This document shows, piece by piece, positions 6,965-14,809 of a stretch of 29,779 bases of DNA. The translations under genes and the position numbers were made by a program. The stretch covers positions 1 to 29,779 of the forward strand of contig CALKHR010000146.1 in NCBI GenBank assembly GCA_937988885.1, in the 5' to 3' direction. This stretch comes from an uncultured Roseiflexaceae bacterium. GTDB taxonomy: Bacteria; Chloroflexota; Chloroflexia; Chloroflexales; Roseiflexaceae. The notes under the pieces were generated by a model that saw only the letters and a list, made by a program, of their open reading frames with translations, had not been told where the DNA came from and did no database searches. Within the stretch, counting starts at the first letter, position 1, and every line of letters starts with the position of its first letter.

Positions 6965-8128
6965 CAGATCAACTTCCCCGTAGGAGCGCCCTTTCCAGGT
7001 CACGCCGCGCTTCGCCAAGTGGCGATAGGCCGAATTAAACATAATCCCAATAAAAATCACGCCACCCAGCGCGTGCCACACATAATCACGCAACGGTGTG
7101 TTGAAATAGCTACGGGCGCTCCAACGAGTGGCCAGCACCACCATCATCGAGAGGAAGTTGACCAACAGCGGGTCGAAGATCAAACTGCTGAACTTAAAGC
7201 CCGCCAGCGGGATCGCCACCGCCATCACAAACGGGCTGACCGCCACAAAATACACACTGATCGCCGCGCCGAGCACCAGCCACAGATTGCGTCGCAACGC
7301 CAAGAAGTTATTCTTCGACCACCCTTCCCAGATCTCCGCCAACGAACTGTACATCCGCGTGCTGAGCACCTGCGTGCCATCCATCATCAACAAGCGATAG
7401 TTGGCGTGCTTCAAGCGCCGCGAAAGCACCTGATCCTCCAACACCTCATCGCGGATGACCGCGTGGCCGCCGATGCGCCAATACGTCCGCTTCTCGATCA
7501 GGATAAACTGCCCGTTCGCGTACGCCGCCATCGGGTGTTTGAGACAACTCACATGCTGATACGGGTCGTGCGCGTGCGACATCCCCACAATCACAGGCTG
7601 CGCCACACGCTCCCAGAACGTCTGTAGCTCCTGACGCGCCCACAACGAAAGCATCTTAGCACCATCAGCATCGGCGGCCCGCCACGCGGCGCTCAGCGCG
7701 CCTGGGTGCAACGAGATATCTGCATCAATAAACAAGAGCCACTCACCACGAGCCTGCGTTGCACCCACGTGCACAGCGTGATTCTTGCCCGTCCAGCCGC
7801 GCGGCAACACATTATTGTGCACCACGATCACACGATCATCTTCCGCAGCCAGCCGCGCCAAGATCTCGGGCGTGGCATCCGTCGAGCCATCATTGATCAC
7901 CACCAGTTCGAGGTTCGGATAATCCTGTGCTAACACCGCACGCACACACCGCTCGATATGCTTCGCCTCGTTGCGGGCGGGCAGTACCACCGAGATCAGC
8001 GGCGCATCGCTTGGCGCTGGCTCACCGGGGCGCAGCGTAGGACAACGGTGCAGAAAAATGCCCACTCGTACGGCAAACAACACCGCTGCGATCGCAGTGA
8101 GGATCGTGAACAACCAAAGCAGCACCAT
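6956..8128 (-). CDS. Family 2 glycosyltransferase, membrane-anchored
   Basis: A 390-residue GT2 enzyme. An N-terminal membrane helix (2-26) precedes the GT-A fold: PLISVVLPARNEAKHIERCV, then VVINDGSTDATPEIL (nucleotide-sugar binding Asp), GWTGKNHAVHVG, FIDADISLHPGAL (DxD metal site) and VLEDQVLSRRLK (ED acid/base region). Two or three hydrophobic segments close the protein (about 280-310, 315-335, 360-378). The GWTGK block and topology resemble HpnB (hopanoid-associated) and CruC-type carotenoid glycosyltransferases, so a lipid acceptor is likely, but the exact one cannot be told. GGAGGG lies 4 bases before the ATG. The stop codon overlaps the end of the convergent EAD gene. Confidence 0.8.
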   Translation of the reverse strand: MVLLWLFTILTAIAAVLFAVRVGIFLHRCPTLRPGEPAPSDAPLISVVLPARNEAKHIERCVRAVLAQDYPNLELVVINDGSTDATPEILARLAAEDDRVIVVHNNVLPRGWTGKNHAVHVGATQARGEWLLFIDADISLHPGALSAAWRAADADGAKMLSLWARQELQTFWERVAQPVIVGMSHAHDPYQHVSCLKHPMAAYANGQFILIEKRTYWRIGGHAVIRDEVLEDQVLSRRLKHANYRLLMMDGTQVLSTRMYSSLAEIWEGWSKNNFLALRRNLWLVLGAAISVYFVAVSPFVMAVAIPLAGFKFSSLIFDPLLVNFLSMMVVLATRWSARSYFNTPLRDYVWHALGGVIFIGIMFNSAYRHLAKRGVTWKGRSYGEVDLLP

Positions 8129-8141
8129 AGGACCCTCCGAA

Positions 8142-8214
8142 TCTTGGGAACACGCAAGCGGAGATCAGGACGAGGGCCTACGCCCTCGCCGATCCCTATA
8201 CCATCTTCCCAAGA
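8142..8214. repeat. Nested inverted repeat between HAD and GT2 genes
   Basis: Outer arms TCTTGGGAA (8142-8150) and TTCCCAAGA (8206-8214) enclose an inner hairpin CGAGGGC-CTAC-GCCCTCG (8171-8188). The structure fills most of the 95-base gap between two minus-strand genes. No U-tract follows on the minus strand, so it is not a classic terminator. The inner stem resembles the hairpin after rplF at 21288-21306, which suggests a dispersed repeat. Confidence 0.55.
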
Positions 8215-8223
8215 AGATACAAA

Positions 8224-8874
8224 TTAGGCTAATACATCAAGTAAATCAGCCAACCGCTCGATCATTGCCCGTGGCGGCGTAAGATCAGTTGGCAAGACTG
8301 CGCGCCGTGGATTCATCCATATCGCGTCCATCCCTGCGGCAGCAGCACCACGTAGGTCGAACTCAGGCGAGTCACCAACATACAGCGCTTGGGTCGGAGG
8401 GACACCTAATCGCTCAAGTGTCGTAAGGAAGATCGACGGATCAGGTTTCTCAACACCAACTTCCTCTGAGACGACTAAAATCTCAAAATAGTTGCTAAGT
8501 TCAAACCGTTCAATTTTCCGTCGTTGAATATCACTGGGGCCGTTCGTAATCAAACCGAGGCGATAACGCTTGCCTAATTCCTTCAGCACGGCTGGCGTCT
8601 CGGGATACAGATGCATCTCATCGAACCAACCCTCGCAAAACACGTGATGTGTATGGGCGATCAACTCCTCATCGGCGACGCCCAACGAGCGCAGAAACTG
8701 CGGCCAATGCGCCATATACACCCGCTGGCTGAGCGCCGTGCGCACCAACTCCTCACGGTCGAACTGCGGAAAGTGCGGTATCACCAAATCGAGCGACCGA
8801 CGCAACCGATCGCGCCAATAACTTCGCAGATCGTAGAGCGTATCATCCAGATCAAAAAGCAGCGCTTGATACAT
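8224..8874 (-). CDS. HAD-superfamily hydrolase (phosphatase)
   Basis: A 216-residue haloacid-dehalogenase-type phosphatase. Motif I is FDLDDTLYD (nucleophile Asp8, acid/base Asp10), motif II LITNGPSD, motif III KPDPSIF and motif IV YVGDSPEFDLRGAAAAG, all intact. A helical cap (about 18-85) of subfamily I type suggests a small-molecule phosphate such as a nucleotide or phosphoglycolate; similarity is to YjjG/REG-2-like enzymes. The start at 8874 is chosen because motif I follows at once and AGGA lies about 10 bases ahead; the 33 extra in-frame codons upstream overlap the preceding gene. It begins 43 bases after the metallo-beta-lactamase gene stop, so the two are probably cotranscribed. Confidence 0.85.
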   Translation of the reverse strand: MYQALLFDLDDTLYDLRSYWRDRLRRSLDLVIPHFPQFDREELVRTALSQRVYMAHWPQFLRSLGVADEELIAHTHHVFCEGWFDEMHLYPETPAVLKELGKRYRLGLITNGPSDIQRRKIERFELSNYFEILVVSEEVGVEKPDPSIFLTTLERLGVPPTQALYVGDSPEFDLRGAAAAGMDAIWMNPRRAVLPTDLTPPRAMIERLADLLDVLA

Positions 8875-8917
8875 CCTCGAAATGTCCTGTGGTAAAGCCA
8901 ACCCCTCACGTATGGGA

Positions 8918-9880
8918 TTAGGCGGGTCGATACAAACGCGGCGATCGATCCTCACGCACAACGCGCCCAACACTCACTAAATACTCCAGATGCGCCAACG
9001 CCTCCGCCATCGCGAAGCGCAATTCGTGCGAAGAGAGCTTGTCGAGCCGGAACAAACGCTCACACACCTCGAACCCCGTAGCCCCTTCACCCAATGCTGC
9101 CACAGCCGCATTCAAGCGCTGCTCGTGATGCAGATTCAGCTCGTCTAGGCGCGTATGCCAGTTGGTAATCAGTGGCCCGTGGCCCGGCAGCGCGAGCGCA
9201 ACATCGAATTGACGTAGGAGCTCAAGCGTCTGCAAGAAGGCAGCCAATGGGTTCGGGTGGCTGTGCGGCCACAAACTGATGTTTGGCGTAATCTTAGTGA
9301 GCACCGTATCGCCACACAACATTAGGCGCTCGGCAGCGCAATAGAAAGCCAAATGCCCATCGCTGTGCCCGGGCGTCTCAATCGCCACAAACTCGCGTCC
9401 ACCGATCGTCAGGTGGCTGTTCGGGGCCAGCAACGTCACCACGGCAGGGTGCGGCAACGTGTTGGGCTGCAACGCCACCATATTCTCGTACACCACTTGG
9501 CAGAGCGGTTCGGGCATACCATGCTCTTGAAAAAACGCCTGAGTCGCGCGATAAAACGGCTCACCCTGGTGCCAAACTTGCTCAGCAAACCGCTGTTCAA
9601 CGGCAGATAGGAGTACCGGAGCGCCGCTCTGCTGTGCAAGCCAACCTGCCATACCATAATGATCGGGGTGAGCATGGGTCAAAATAATACGTCCGATCGA
9701 ACTCGGCTCAATACCAAGTTCATCGAACGTTGTTTGCCACATCTCCTGACCTGGCGTATGATGTAGACCGGTATCAATCACCGTCCATTGTGCGCCATCG
9801 CGGAGCAAATAGCAATTGACACTGCGCAACGCAAACGGTAACGGCAATTGCACCAAAAATATACCCTCAGCAACCTGCAT
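8918..9880 (-). CDS. Metallo-beta-lactamase-fold hydrolase (LACTB2/glyoxalase II-like)
   Basis: A 320-residue cytosolic hydrolase. The metal site HAHPDH (His69, His71, Asp73, His74) is complete and is joined by the later ligands in ETPGHSDGH, LMLCGDTV and LPGHGPLI. After the catalytic domain (about 1-230) a C-terminal helical region (VCERLFRLDKLSSHELRFAMAEALAHLEYLVSVGRV) resembles the winged-helix tail of LACTB2-like proteins. Substrate unknown; thioester or phosphodiester hydrolysis is usual in this group. ATG at 9880 is preferred: GAGGTTGTT precedes it and the fold starts there, while the 46 upstream in-frame codons cover the divergent promoter region. First gene of a probable two-gene operon with the HAD phosphatase. 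Confidence 0.8.
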   Translation of the reverse strand: MQVAEGIFLVQLPLPFALRSVNCYLLRDGAQWTVIDTGLHHTPGQEMWQTTFDELGIEPSSIGRIILTHAHPDHYGMAGWLAQQSGAPVLLSAVEQRFAEQVWHQGEPFYRATQAFFQEHGMPEPLCQVVYENMVALQPNTLPHPAVVTLLAPNSHLTIGGREFVAIETPGHSDGHLAFYCAAERLMLCGDTVLTKITPNISLWPHSHPNPLAAFLQTLELLRQFDVALALPGHGPLITNWHTRLDELNLHHEQRLNAAVAALGEGATGFEVCERLFRLDKLSSHELRFAMAEALAHLEYLVSVGRVVREDRSPRLYRPA

Positions 9881-9929
9881 AACAACCTCAAAATGAATGC
9901 AAATAGCACAGCGAAATGCACTAATTGCA

Positions 9930-9958
9930 TTGTATATATGCACATAGAGCGCTATGAT
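9930..9958 (+). promoter_or_regulatory. Probable sigma-70 promoter of the IMPase-family gene
   Basis: TTGTAT (9930-9935) and TATGAT (9953-9958) are 17 bases apart, predicting transcription from about 9965 and a 45-base leader. It lies in the short AT-rich region shared with the divergent metallo-hydrolase gene. Confidence 0.45.
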
Positions 9959-10010
9959 ACCATAGGCATCGCAGCGAACAAGCGACCAAAGCCGATTGGA
10001 GCCCCAACAT

Positions 10011-10778
10011 ATGCACAATATTGATCTCGATGAGCTACAACATTGGCTGCGTGAAGCGGGAAAGCTCGCTCAACAACAGTTCAACCACGCCACCGCATGG
10101 CGCAAAGCCGACCACAGTTGGGTGACCGAAGTAGATCAAGCCATCGAACAAATGCTGATCGAACGGCTCGCGCTCCGCTACCCGAACTACGGCATCATTG
10201 GGGAAGAGCAGACCAGCCAGGACGCCAACGCCGAATACGTCTGGGTGCTCGATCCGCTTGATGGCACCGCCTCGTTCGTGGCGGGCCTGCCGATGTGGGG
10301 TATCTCGCTTGGGTTGCTGCACCAGGGCCACCCCTCTTTCGGAATGATCGAACTGCCGCTACTGGGCGATTGCTATTGGGCCGAGCCAGGCCGCCCTGCC
10401 AAACTCAACGGCACGCCCATCCACGTGGCGGCCCCGCGCGAATGGGAGGGTGAGGATTGGATCGCCATTCCATCGAACAGCCATCGACGGTTCACCATCG
10501 ATTTCCCTGGCAAAGTCCGCTCGCTCGGCTCTATTGCGGCAGAATTCTGCTATGTGGCACGAGGCAAAGCGTTGGGCGCATTGATTAGCCGAGCGGCGCT
10601 GTGGGACATCGCCGCAGGAGTAGCAATCTTACAAGCCGCTGGCGGACAGATCGAAAGCCTATCCGGCGCGCAATGGGACATAAACACAACAATCACAAGT
10701 TCAGCACTGAACGAACCGATAATTATCGGAGAATCCTCGCATATTACAAAATTACGTCGTCAGATCCAACAACGATAA
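10011..10778 (+). CDS. Inositol-monophosphatase-family phosphatase
   Basis: A 255-residue Mg-dependent, Li-sensitive-type sugar-phosphate phosphatase. Metal ligands are seen in GEE (64-66), the signature VLDPLDGTASFVAGLP (79-94, with Asp81 and Asp84) and WDIAAGVAILQAAGG near residue 196, which is the second IMPase signature. The family includes inositol-1-phosphatase, histidinol-phosphatase HisN, fructose-1,6-bisphosphatase and CysQ; this copy is closest in style to the HisN/IMPase group but the substrate cannot be fixed, as no his or inositol genes adjoin. ATG at 10011 follows GGAG by 9 bases; a TTG at 9996 is in frame but overlaps that site. Monocistronic, divergent from the metallo-hydrolase. 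Confidence 0.85.
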   Translation: MHNIDLDELQHWLREAGKLAQQQFNHATAWRKADHSWVTEVDQAIEQMLIERLALRYPNYGIIGEEQTSQDANAEYVWVLDPLDGTASFVAGLPMWGISLGLLHQGHPSFGMIELPLLGDCYWAEPGRPAKLNGTPIHVAAPREWEGEDWIAIPSNSHRRFTIDFPGKVRSLGSIAAEFCYVARGKALGALISRAALWDIAAGVAILQAAGGQIESLSGAQWDINTTITSSALNEPIIIGESSHITKLRRQIQQR

Positions 10779-10886
10779 TCGTATCGAGCCATTTCACCTT
10801 TTTTAATCATCATCTCAATGATATATACTATATCTTTAACGAAATAAAAATATTCACTGATATTTCGATACACAGATAAAAAACGG

Positions 10887-10895
10887 TGGTATAAT
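10887..10895 (+). promoter_or_regulatory. Extended -10 promoter of the receiver gene
   Basis: TGG immediately precedes a perfect TATAAT (10890-10895), an extended -10 element that can work without a strong -35; none is seen. Transcription from about 10903 would give a leader of roughly 50 bases. The surrounding gap (10779-10954) is very AT-rich and holds only weak hairpins, with no gene. Confidence 0.55.
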
Positions 10896-10954
10896 ACCCG
10901 TTACTATATTAGAGCCATGGGATTTGATCGCCATGTGCGCGAAGGGTGGGAGCT

Positions 10955-11359
10955 ATGAAGCGACCAGGAAGCGTTCTCGTTGTAGATGACCAAATCGATA
11001 TTGTCGAGTTGGTTGTCGATTTTCTGCGCGATGAGGGCTATCGAGTAACAGGTGTCACCGATGGTCTTACGGCCCTCTCTCTGATCGAGAGCGAACGTCC
11101 ACGTCTCGTTCTGCTCGATATGCTGATGCCTCAAATGACAGGGATGGAGGTATGGCAACGGCTACAGCAGTACAACGATACTGCAGTCGTTTTGATGACC
11201 GCCAGTCCGAACCTTGCGGAGGCACTGCTACCCCAGGCCCAAACCGATTATCTCGCCAAGCCGTTCGACCTCGATCAACTGCTCGATTGTGTCGCACGAT
11301 ACGTTAACCCAACATCCGACCCCGCATTCTCAACCACACTACCATCGTTCCCGTCGTAA
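10955..11359 (+). CDS. Stand-alone response-regulator receiver protein
   Basis: A 134-residue CheY-like receiver with no output domain. The acidic pair Asp11-Asp12 (VVDDQ), phospho-acceptor Asp55 (LVLLDMLMP), Thr82 (MTAS) and Lys102 (AKPF) are all present, so it should be phosphorylated by a histidine kinase elsewhere. A 15-residue Ser/Pro-rich tail follows the fold. ATG at 10955 is chosen with AAGG 9 bases ahead; an in-frame GTG at 10946 would add three residues. No kinase gene is nearby, so it is an orphan; the partner and output are unknown. Confidence 0.85.
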   Translation: MKRPGSVLVVDDQIDIVELVVDFLRDEGYRVTGVTDGLTALSLIESERPRLVLLDMLMPQMTGMEVWQRLQQYNDTAVVLMTASPNLAEALLPQAQTDYLAKPFDLDQLLDCVARYVNPTSDPAFSTTLPSFPS

Positions 11360-11423
11360 CACTTCGTCCTCAGCTCGCGCACCTCAAGACAGTTCAAGCT
11401 ACACAATTTATGCTCGCCAATGC

Positions 11424-11458
11424 AAAATGCCCACCCTCAAAGTGAGAGCAGGCATTTT
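11424..11458. terminator. Bidirectional-type terminator after the receiver gene
   Basis: Arms AAAATGCC (11424-11431) and GGCATTTT (11451-11458) enclose a small inner stem CTCA/TGAG. On the plus strand the stem runs into TTTTTC; on the minus strand the complementary arm also ends in T4. It lies 65 bases after the receiver stop codon and backs up the rpsI terminator from the other side. Confidence 0.6.
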
Positions 11459-11495
11459 TCAGACATCGCTATGAAAGAAGCAGGCCACCACCGCA

Positions 11496-11531
11496 CAAAA
11501 ACGTTTGAGTGGTACCGCACCACCAAACGTT
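11496..11531 (-). terminator. Intrinsic terminator of the ribosomal cluster, overlapping the rpsI stop codon
   Basis: On the minus strand AACGTTTG (11531-11524) pairs with CAAACGTT (11507-11500), extended inward by GTGGT/ACCAC with one bulged base and a 5-base loop, and followed by T5 (11500-11496). The hairpin includes the last bases of the rpsI stop codon. It closes the ribosomal transcription unit. Confidence 0.85.
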
Positions 11532-11928
11532 AGCGCTTGGTGTACTGTGGCCGCTTGCGGGCGCGCTTGAGACCAGCCTTCTTGCGCTCTTTCATACGCG
11601 GGTCGCGGGTCAGCAGGCCAGCCTTCTTCAGCGTCGGGCGCAGCTCCTCATCCGAGTCGAGCAGAGCGCGGGCGATGCCGTGACGCACTGCGCCAACCTG
11701 ACCCGACACGCCGCCGCCACGCACCTTCACCAGCACGTTGAAAGCGTTCAGATTACCGGTCAACTCCAGCGGGCGCAGCAGTTCTTTGTTGAACACATCG
11801 CGATTACCGAAGTACTCATTGATCTGCTTGCCGTTGATAACAATCTCGCCGTTGCCGGGGAACAGGCGCACGCGCGCCACCGCAGTCTTGCGGCGGCCTG
11901 TGCCCTGATAATAGCGTTTTTCTACCAT
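11530..11928 (-). CDS. rpsI: 30S ribosomal protein S9
   Basis: 132 residues, normal length. Small-subunit protein whose C-terminal arm reaches the P-site tRNA. Visible: YYQGTGRRKTAVARVRLFPG at the N-terminus, GGGVSGQVGAVRHGIARAL in the centre and the conserved end RKRPQYTKR with its terminal Arg. ATG at 11928 has GAGGAG 5 bases ahead; an in-frame upstream extension of 14 codons is ignored. It follows rplM by 64 bases, the usual rplM-rpsI pair, here attached to the end of the alpha operon. Confidence 0.97.
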   Translation of the reverse strand: MVEKRYYQGTGRRKTAVARVRLFPGNGEIVINGKQINEYFGNRDVFNKELLRPLELTGNLNAFNVLVKVRGGGVSGQVGAVRHGIARALLDSDEELRPTLKKAGLLTRDPRMKERKKAGLKRARKRPQYTKR

Positions 11929-11992
11929 GAACTCCTCGCTCGAAGTGCGCGGCGTCACACGTATCGCCAAAACGCACCAGATACTTTAACAG

Positions 11993-12433
11993 TTAGCCAC
12001 GTGGTCGGGGCGTATAGACTTTGGGCTGCTGGGCAGCATGCGGATGCGTAGGCCCGGCATAGATCTTCAACTTCTGGATCTGCTGACGACCCAAGCGCGT
12101 CTTAGGCAGCATGCCCTTGACGGCGAAGCGCAGAATGCGATCCGGGTGAGTAGCCATCATGCGGCGATAGGGGATCGCCTTGAACCCACCGGGATAGCCC
12201 GAGTGGCGGTAATACATCTTCTGTTCTTCTTTGCGCCCCGTAACCCGCACCTTCTCGGCGTTCACAACGATCACAAAATCGCCACCATCAAGGTTTGGGC
12301 TAAAAGTCGGCTTATGCTTGCCACGTAGCAACGTCGCGATCTGAGTCGCGAGGCGCCCAAGCGTCTGGCCGGTTGCATCGACGACGTGCCAGTCGCGCTG
12401 GACTTCTGATGCTTTTTGCGAATAGGTCTTCAT
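11993..12433 (-). CDS. rplM: 50S ribosomal protein L13
   Basis: 146 residues, usual length. An early-assembly 23S rRNA-binding protein of the large subunit. Family features are WHVVDATGQTLGRLATQIATLLRGKHK, the NAEKVRVTGRKEEQKMYYRHSGYPGG region and KGMLPKTRLGRQQIQKLKIYAGPTHPHAAQQP. AGGAAAC lies about 7 bases before the ATG. The 98-base spacer to truA can fold into long-range stems (CCTCG/CGAGG and AGTTC/GAACT) but shows no clear promoter. Confidence 0.97.
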   Translation of the reverse strand: MKTYSQKASEVQRDWHVVDATGQTLGRLATQIATLLRGKHKPTFSPNLDGGDFVIVVNAEKVRVTGRKEEQKMYYRHSGYPGGFKAIPYRRMMATHPDRILRFAVKGMLPKTRLGRQQIQKLKIYAGPTHPHAAQQPKVYTPRPRG

Positions 12434-12531
12434 TGCTGTTTCCTAATAACAGTCCGTCCTCGTAGTTCCCTCAGCTCACTCTAACACGAACTGCTAGGCC
12501 ATCGAGGAACCTGGAGCGGTTAGCTGCATAT

Positions 12532-13281
12532 TTATGGATAGCTCACCGCCATCAAATATAAACCATGTGCTGGTGCCGTAGGCCCAGCTCGCCGCCGATC
12601 ACGGCCAGCCAAAATTGCTGCAAAGCCACTAGGTGTCAATTTGCCTTCGCCTACCATTAGCAGCGTGCCAATGATATTGCGCACCATATGTCGTAAAAAG
12701 CCACTAGCGGCAAGGTCGATAGCAATCAGCGAAAACCCTAATAGCTCAACCGGAGTGCAACTCGCCGTAAAACACTCGCGCACTGTTGAACCAGTTTGCG
12801 GCCCCCCAGCAAACGCAGCAAAATCGTGCGTGCCAAGCAGCGAGCGCAGTGCCTCACTCATATCATCGAGATTGAGCGGTTGTGGCACATGTACCGCGTA
12901 TCGGCGGAGCAGCGGCGAAGCAACCCGCCTATTATCAATAAGATACCGATACTCGCGGCGGATAGCACTATGGCGCGCATGGAAGTCGAGAGAGACGTCC
13001 CACGCCTCCAGCACTGCAACATCTCTTGGCAGAAGAGCATTTAATCCGCGCCGGATGGTTGCCACATCGTGGCGCGTTTCGGTTTGAATGTTAGCCACCT
13101 GCCCCCGAGCGTGCACGCCTGCATCGGTACGACCAGCCAAGATGATGCGTCGTCGTTCCTGTGTCAGCCGCTCCCAAGCGCTTTCAAGCTCTGCCTGAAC
13201 TGAGCGACCATTACTCTGCCACTGCGAACCGACAAAATCGGTACCATCATATTCGATCCGCAGGGCCACATTCCGCATCAT
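12532..13281 (-). CDS. truA: tRNA pseudouridine(38-40) synthase TruA
   Basis: About 249 residues, typical for TruA, which isomerises uridines 38-40 in the tRNA anticodon arm. The catalytic Asp53 lies in AGRTDAGVHARGQVANIQT, and the C-terminal half keeps FLRHMVRNIIGTLLMVGEG. Two adjacent ATG codons (13281 and 13278) could start it; the Shine-Dalgarno sequence is weak, and 15 more upstream codons are in frame. Its position after rplQ and before rplM-rpsI is a widespread bacterial order. A structured spacer separates it from rplQ. Confidence 0.93.
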   Translation of the reverse strand: MMRNVALRIEYDGTDFVGSQWQSNGRSVQAELESAWERLTQERRRIILAGRTDAGVHARGQVANIQTETRHDVATIRRGLNALLPRDVAVLEAWDVSLDFHARHSAIRREYRYLIDNRRVASPLLRRYAVHVPQPLNLDDMSEALRSLLGTHDFAAFAGGPQTGSTVRECFTASCTPVELLGFSLIAIDLAASGFLRHMVRNIIGTLLMVGEGKLTPSGFAAILAGRDRRRAGPTAPAHGLYLMAVSYP

Positions 13282-13297
13282 AGGATCACAAGTTTGC

Positions 13298-13336
13298 GTT
13301 TTAAGTTTCGAGGCGCCATCCCTCAAAACCTAAAAC
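13298..13336 (-). repeat. G:U-paired hairpin in the rplQ-truA spacer
   Basis: On the minus (transcribed) strand, 13336-13321 and 13313-13298 form a 16-pair stem with two G:U pairs and a 7-base loop. On the plus strand the same positions would be A:C mismatches, so the structure is favourable only as transcript RNA. The CTCAAAAC element is shared with hairpins at 20786-20849 and 23251-23308. No U-tract follows. Confidence 0.65.
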
Positions 13337-13350
13337 CTATCACTTATACC

Positions 13351-13701
13351 CTACAGCAGCTCGATGATGGCCATTTCGGCACCATCGCCCTGGCGAGGTC
13401 CAAGCTTTGTGATCCGAGTAAAACCGCCATTGCGGCCAGCGTACTGCGCGGGCGCAAACGCGAACAGGCTATTCATAGCCTTCTTGTTCGCCAGCCGCGA
13501 CAGAGCCAAGCGACGGGCATGCGGAGTATCCACACGCGCCAACGCCAACAGACTCTCGATCTCAGGCTGAACTGACTTGGCCTTCGCAACGGTCGTTTGA
13601 ATCTTGCGATGCTCGATCAACGAGATCATCAAGTTGCGGAGCAAAGCCTCGCGGTGCTCCTTCAAGCGGCCTAGCTTCCGACCAGCTTTTCGATGTCGCA
13701 T
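13351..13701 (-). CDS. rplQ: 50S ribosomal protein L17
   Basis: 116 residues, the short bacterial form. L17 sits near the peptide exit tunnel. The signature MRHRKAGRKLGRLKEHREALLRNL and the middle DTPHARRLALSRLANKKAMNSLF are clear, ending in the usual GPRQGDGAEMAIIELL. AGAGGATA lies about 9 bases before the ATG. It follows rpoA by 23 bases, as in most alpha operons. Confidence 0.97.
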   Translation of the reverse strand: MRHRKAGRKLGRLKEHREALLRNLMISLIEHRKIQTTVAKAKSVQPEIESLLALARVDTPHARRLALSRLANKKAMNSLFAFAPAQYAGRNGGFTRITKLGPRQGDGAEMAIIELL

Positions 13702-13724
13702 GATATCTTATCCTCTGGTTTGTT

Positions 13725-14705
13725 CTAACCTTCGCCGCCGACCGGCTCGGTGCCATTGCTGCCCACAGCCACACTGGATCGAGGGATATACCCACGTTCG
13801 ATCAACTTGTCGCGGATCTCTTCCATCGATTTCTGGCCAAGGTTACGCACTGAGAGCAGTGCCTTCTCGTCCATCTCCAGCACCTGACCGACCTTAGTGA
13901 TATCGGCACGCTTCAAGCAGTTATAGGTGCGGGTCGAGAGGTCCAGTTCCTCGATCGGCGTATCGTAGATATCTGCCGGGATAACGAGGCCACCGGGCAT
14001 CGACGGAGTTTCGGGCTCAGTCGTCAACCGATTGAAATCGGCGATCGTCTGGCTGTATTGGACGAGCACCTGCGCGGCGTGGCTCAACGCATCGCCGGCC
14101 TTAATGGTGCCATCGGTCCAGATCTCGATCAGCAGGCGGTCGTAGTCGGTCGCCTGGCCGATACGCATATTTTCAACGACATAATTGACCTTAGGCACCG
14201 GAGTGAAGATCGCATCGACCGGGATCTCGCCGATCGGTAGGGCTTCGCGCTGATCTGCAGCCATATAGCCCTTACCGCGCTCGACGGTCATCTCGATCTC
14301 GATCTGCGCGTCGTCCGAGTCCAAGGTACAAATATAGTGATTAGGATTAACGAGTTCAACGTTACTGGGTGTATCGATATCTTCAGCTCGCACCACTCCA
14401 GCGCCCTGTTTGGTCAGTAGCACTTTCACGGGGCGCTCCGCGTACGAGCGCAAGCGGATGCCTTTGATATTCAATACAATCTCAGTTACATCCTCTTTCA
14501 CCATTGGGATCGTCGAAAATTCGTGAAAGACCCCATCAATTTTGATCTTTGTGATCGCCGATCCTGGGATCGACGACAACAGCACACGCCGTAAGGCATT
14601 CCCTAGCGTATGGCCATAGCCAGGGTCGAGCGGCTCAATCTTGAAACGGCCATAATTCTCCGCCGCCTGCACAACCTCAATTTTGGGCATGGCGATGTCT
14701 AACAC
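13725..14705 (-). CDS. rpoA: RNA polymerase alpha subunit
   Basis: 326 residues. The N-terminal domain (EPLDPGYGHTLGNALRRVLLSSIPGSAI) forms the alpha dimer that nucleates core polymerase. The C-terminal domain (about 240-310: IEELDLSTRTYNCLKRADI... LLSVRNLGQKSMEEI) binds UP elements and activators. GTG at 14705 is preferred, since AAGGAGG ends 6 bases before it; the first ATG (14690, MPKIEV) would be 21 bases from that site. The tail after the C-terminal domain (SSVAVGSNGTEPVGGEG) is short and flexible. Lies between rpsD and rplQ. Confidence 0.97.
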   Translation of the reverse strand: MLDIAMPKIEVVQAAENYGRFKIEPLDPGYGHTLGNALRRVLLSSIPGSAITKIKIDGVFHEFSTIPMVKEDVTEIVLNIKGIRLRSYAERPVKVLLTKQGAGVVRAEDIDTPSNVELVNPNHYICTLDSDDAQIEIEMTVERGKGYMAADQREALPIGEIPVDAIFTPVPKVNYVVENMRIGQATDYDRLLIEIWTDGTIKAGDALSHAAQVLVQYSQTIADFNRLTTEPETPSMPGGLVIPADIYDTPIEELDLSTRTYNCLKRADITKVGQVLEMDEKALLSVRNLGQKSMEEIRDKLIERGYIPRSSVAVGSNGTEPVGGEG

Positions 14706-14737
14706 GGATCGCCTCCTTACTGATGCATCGGCACCTT

Positions 14738-14766
14738 CTGCCCGTTCTCATCGCGAGAGCGGGCAG
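14738..14766 (-). repeat. Hairpin in the rpsD-rpoA spacer
   Basis: Twelve-base arms CTGCCCGTTCTC (14738-14749) and GAGAGCGGGCAG (14755-14766) pair around a 5-base loop. As minus-strand RNA there is one C-A mismatch. It lies between the rpsD stop and the rpoA ribosome site, without a U-tract, so it may control rpoA translation or mRNA processing rather than terminate. Confidence 0.55.
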
Positions 14767-14809
14767 CCTGCGAGACAGCACTACCGACGCGAGTTCCTGT
14801 GCGCATTCG

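Noticed and set aside
8142..8214. Nested inverted repeat as an intrinsic terminator of the HAD gene
   Set aside because: No U-tract follows on the minus strand; recorded as a repeat instead.
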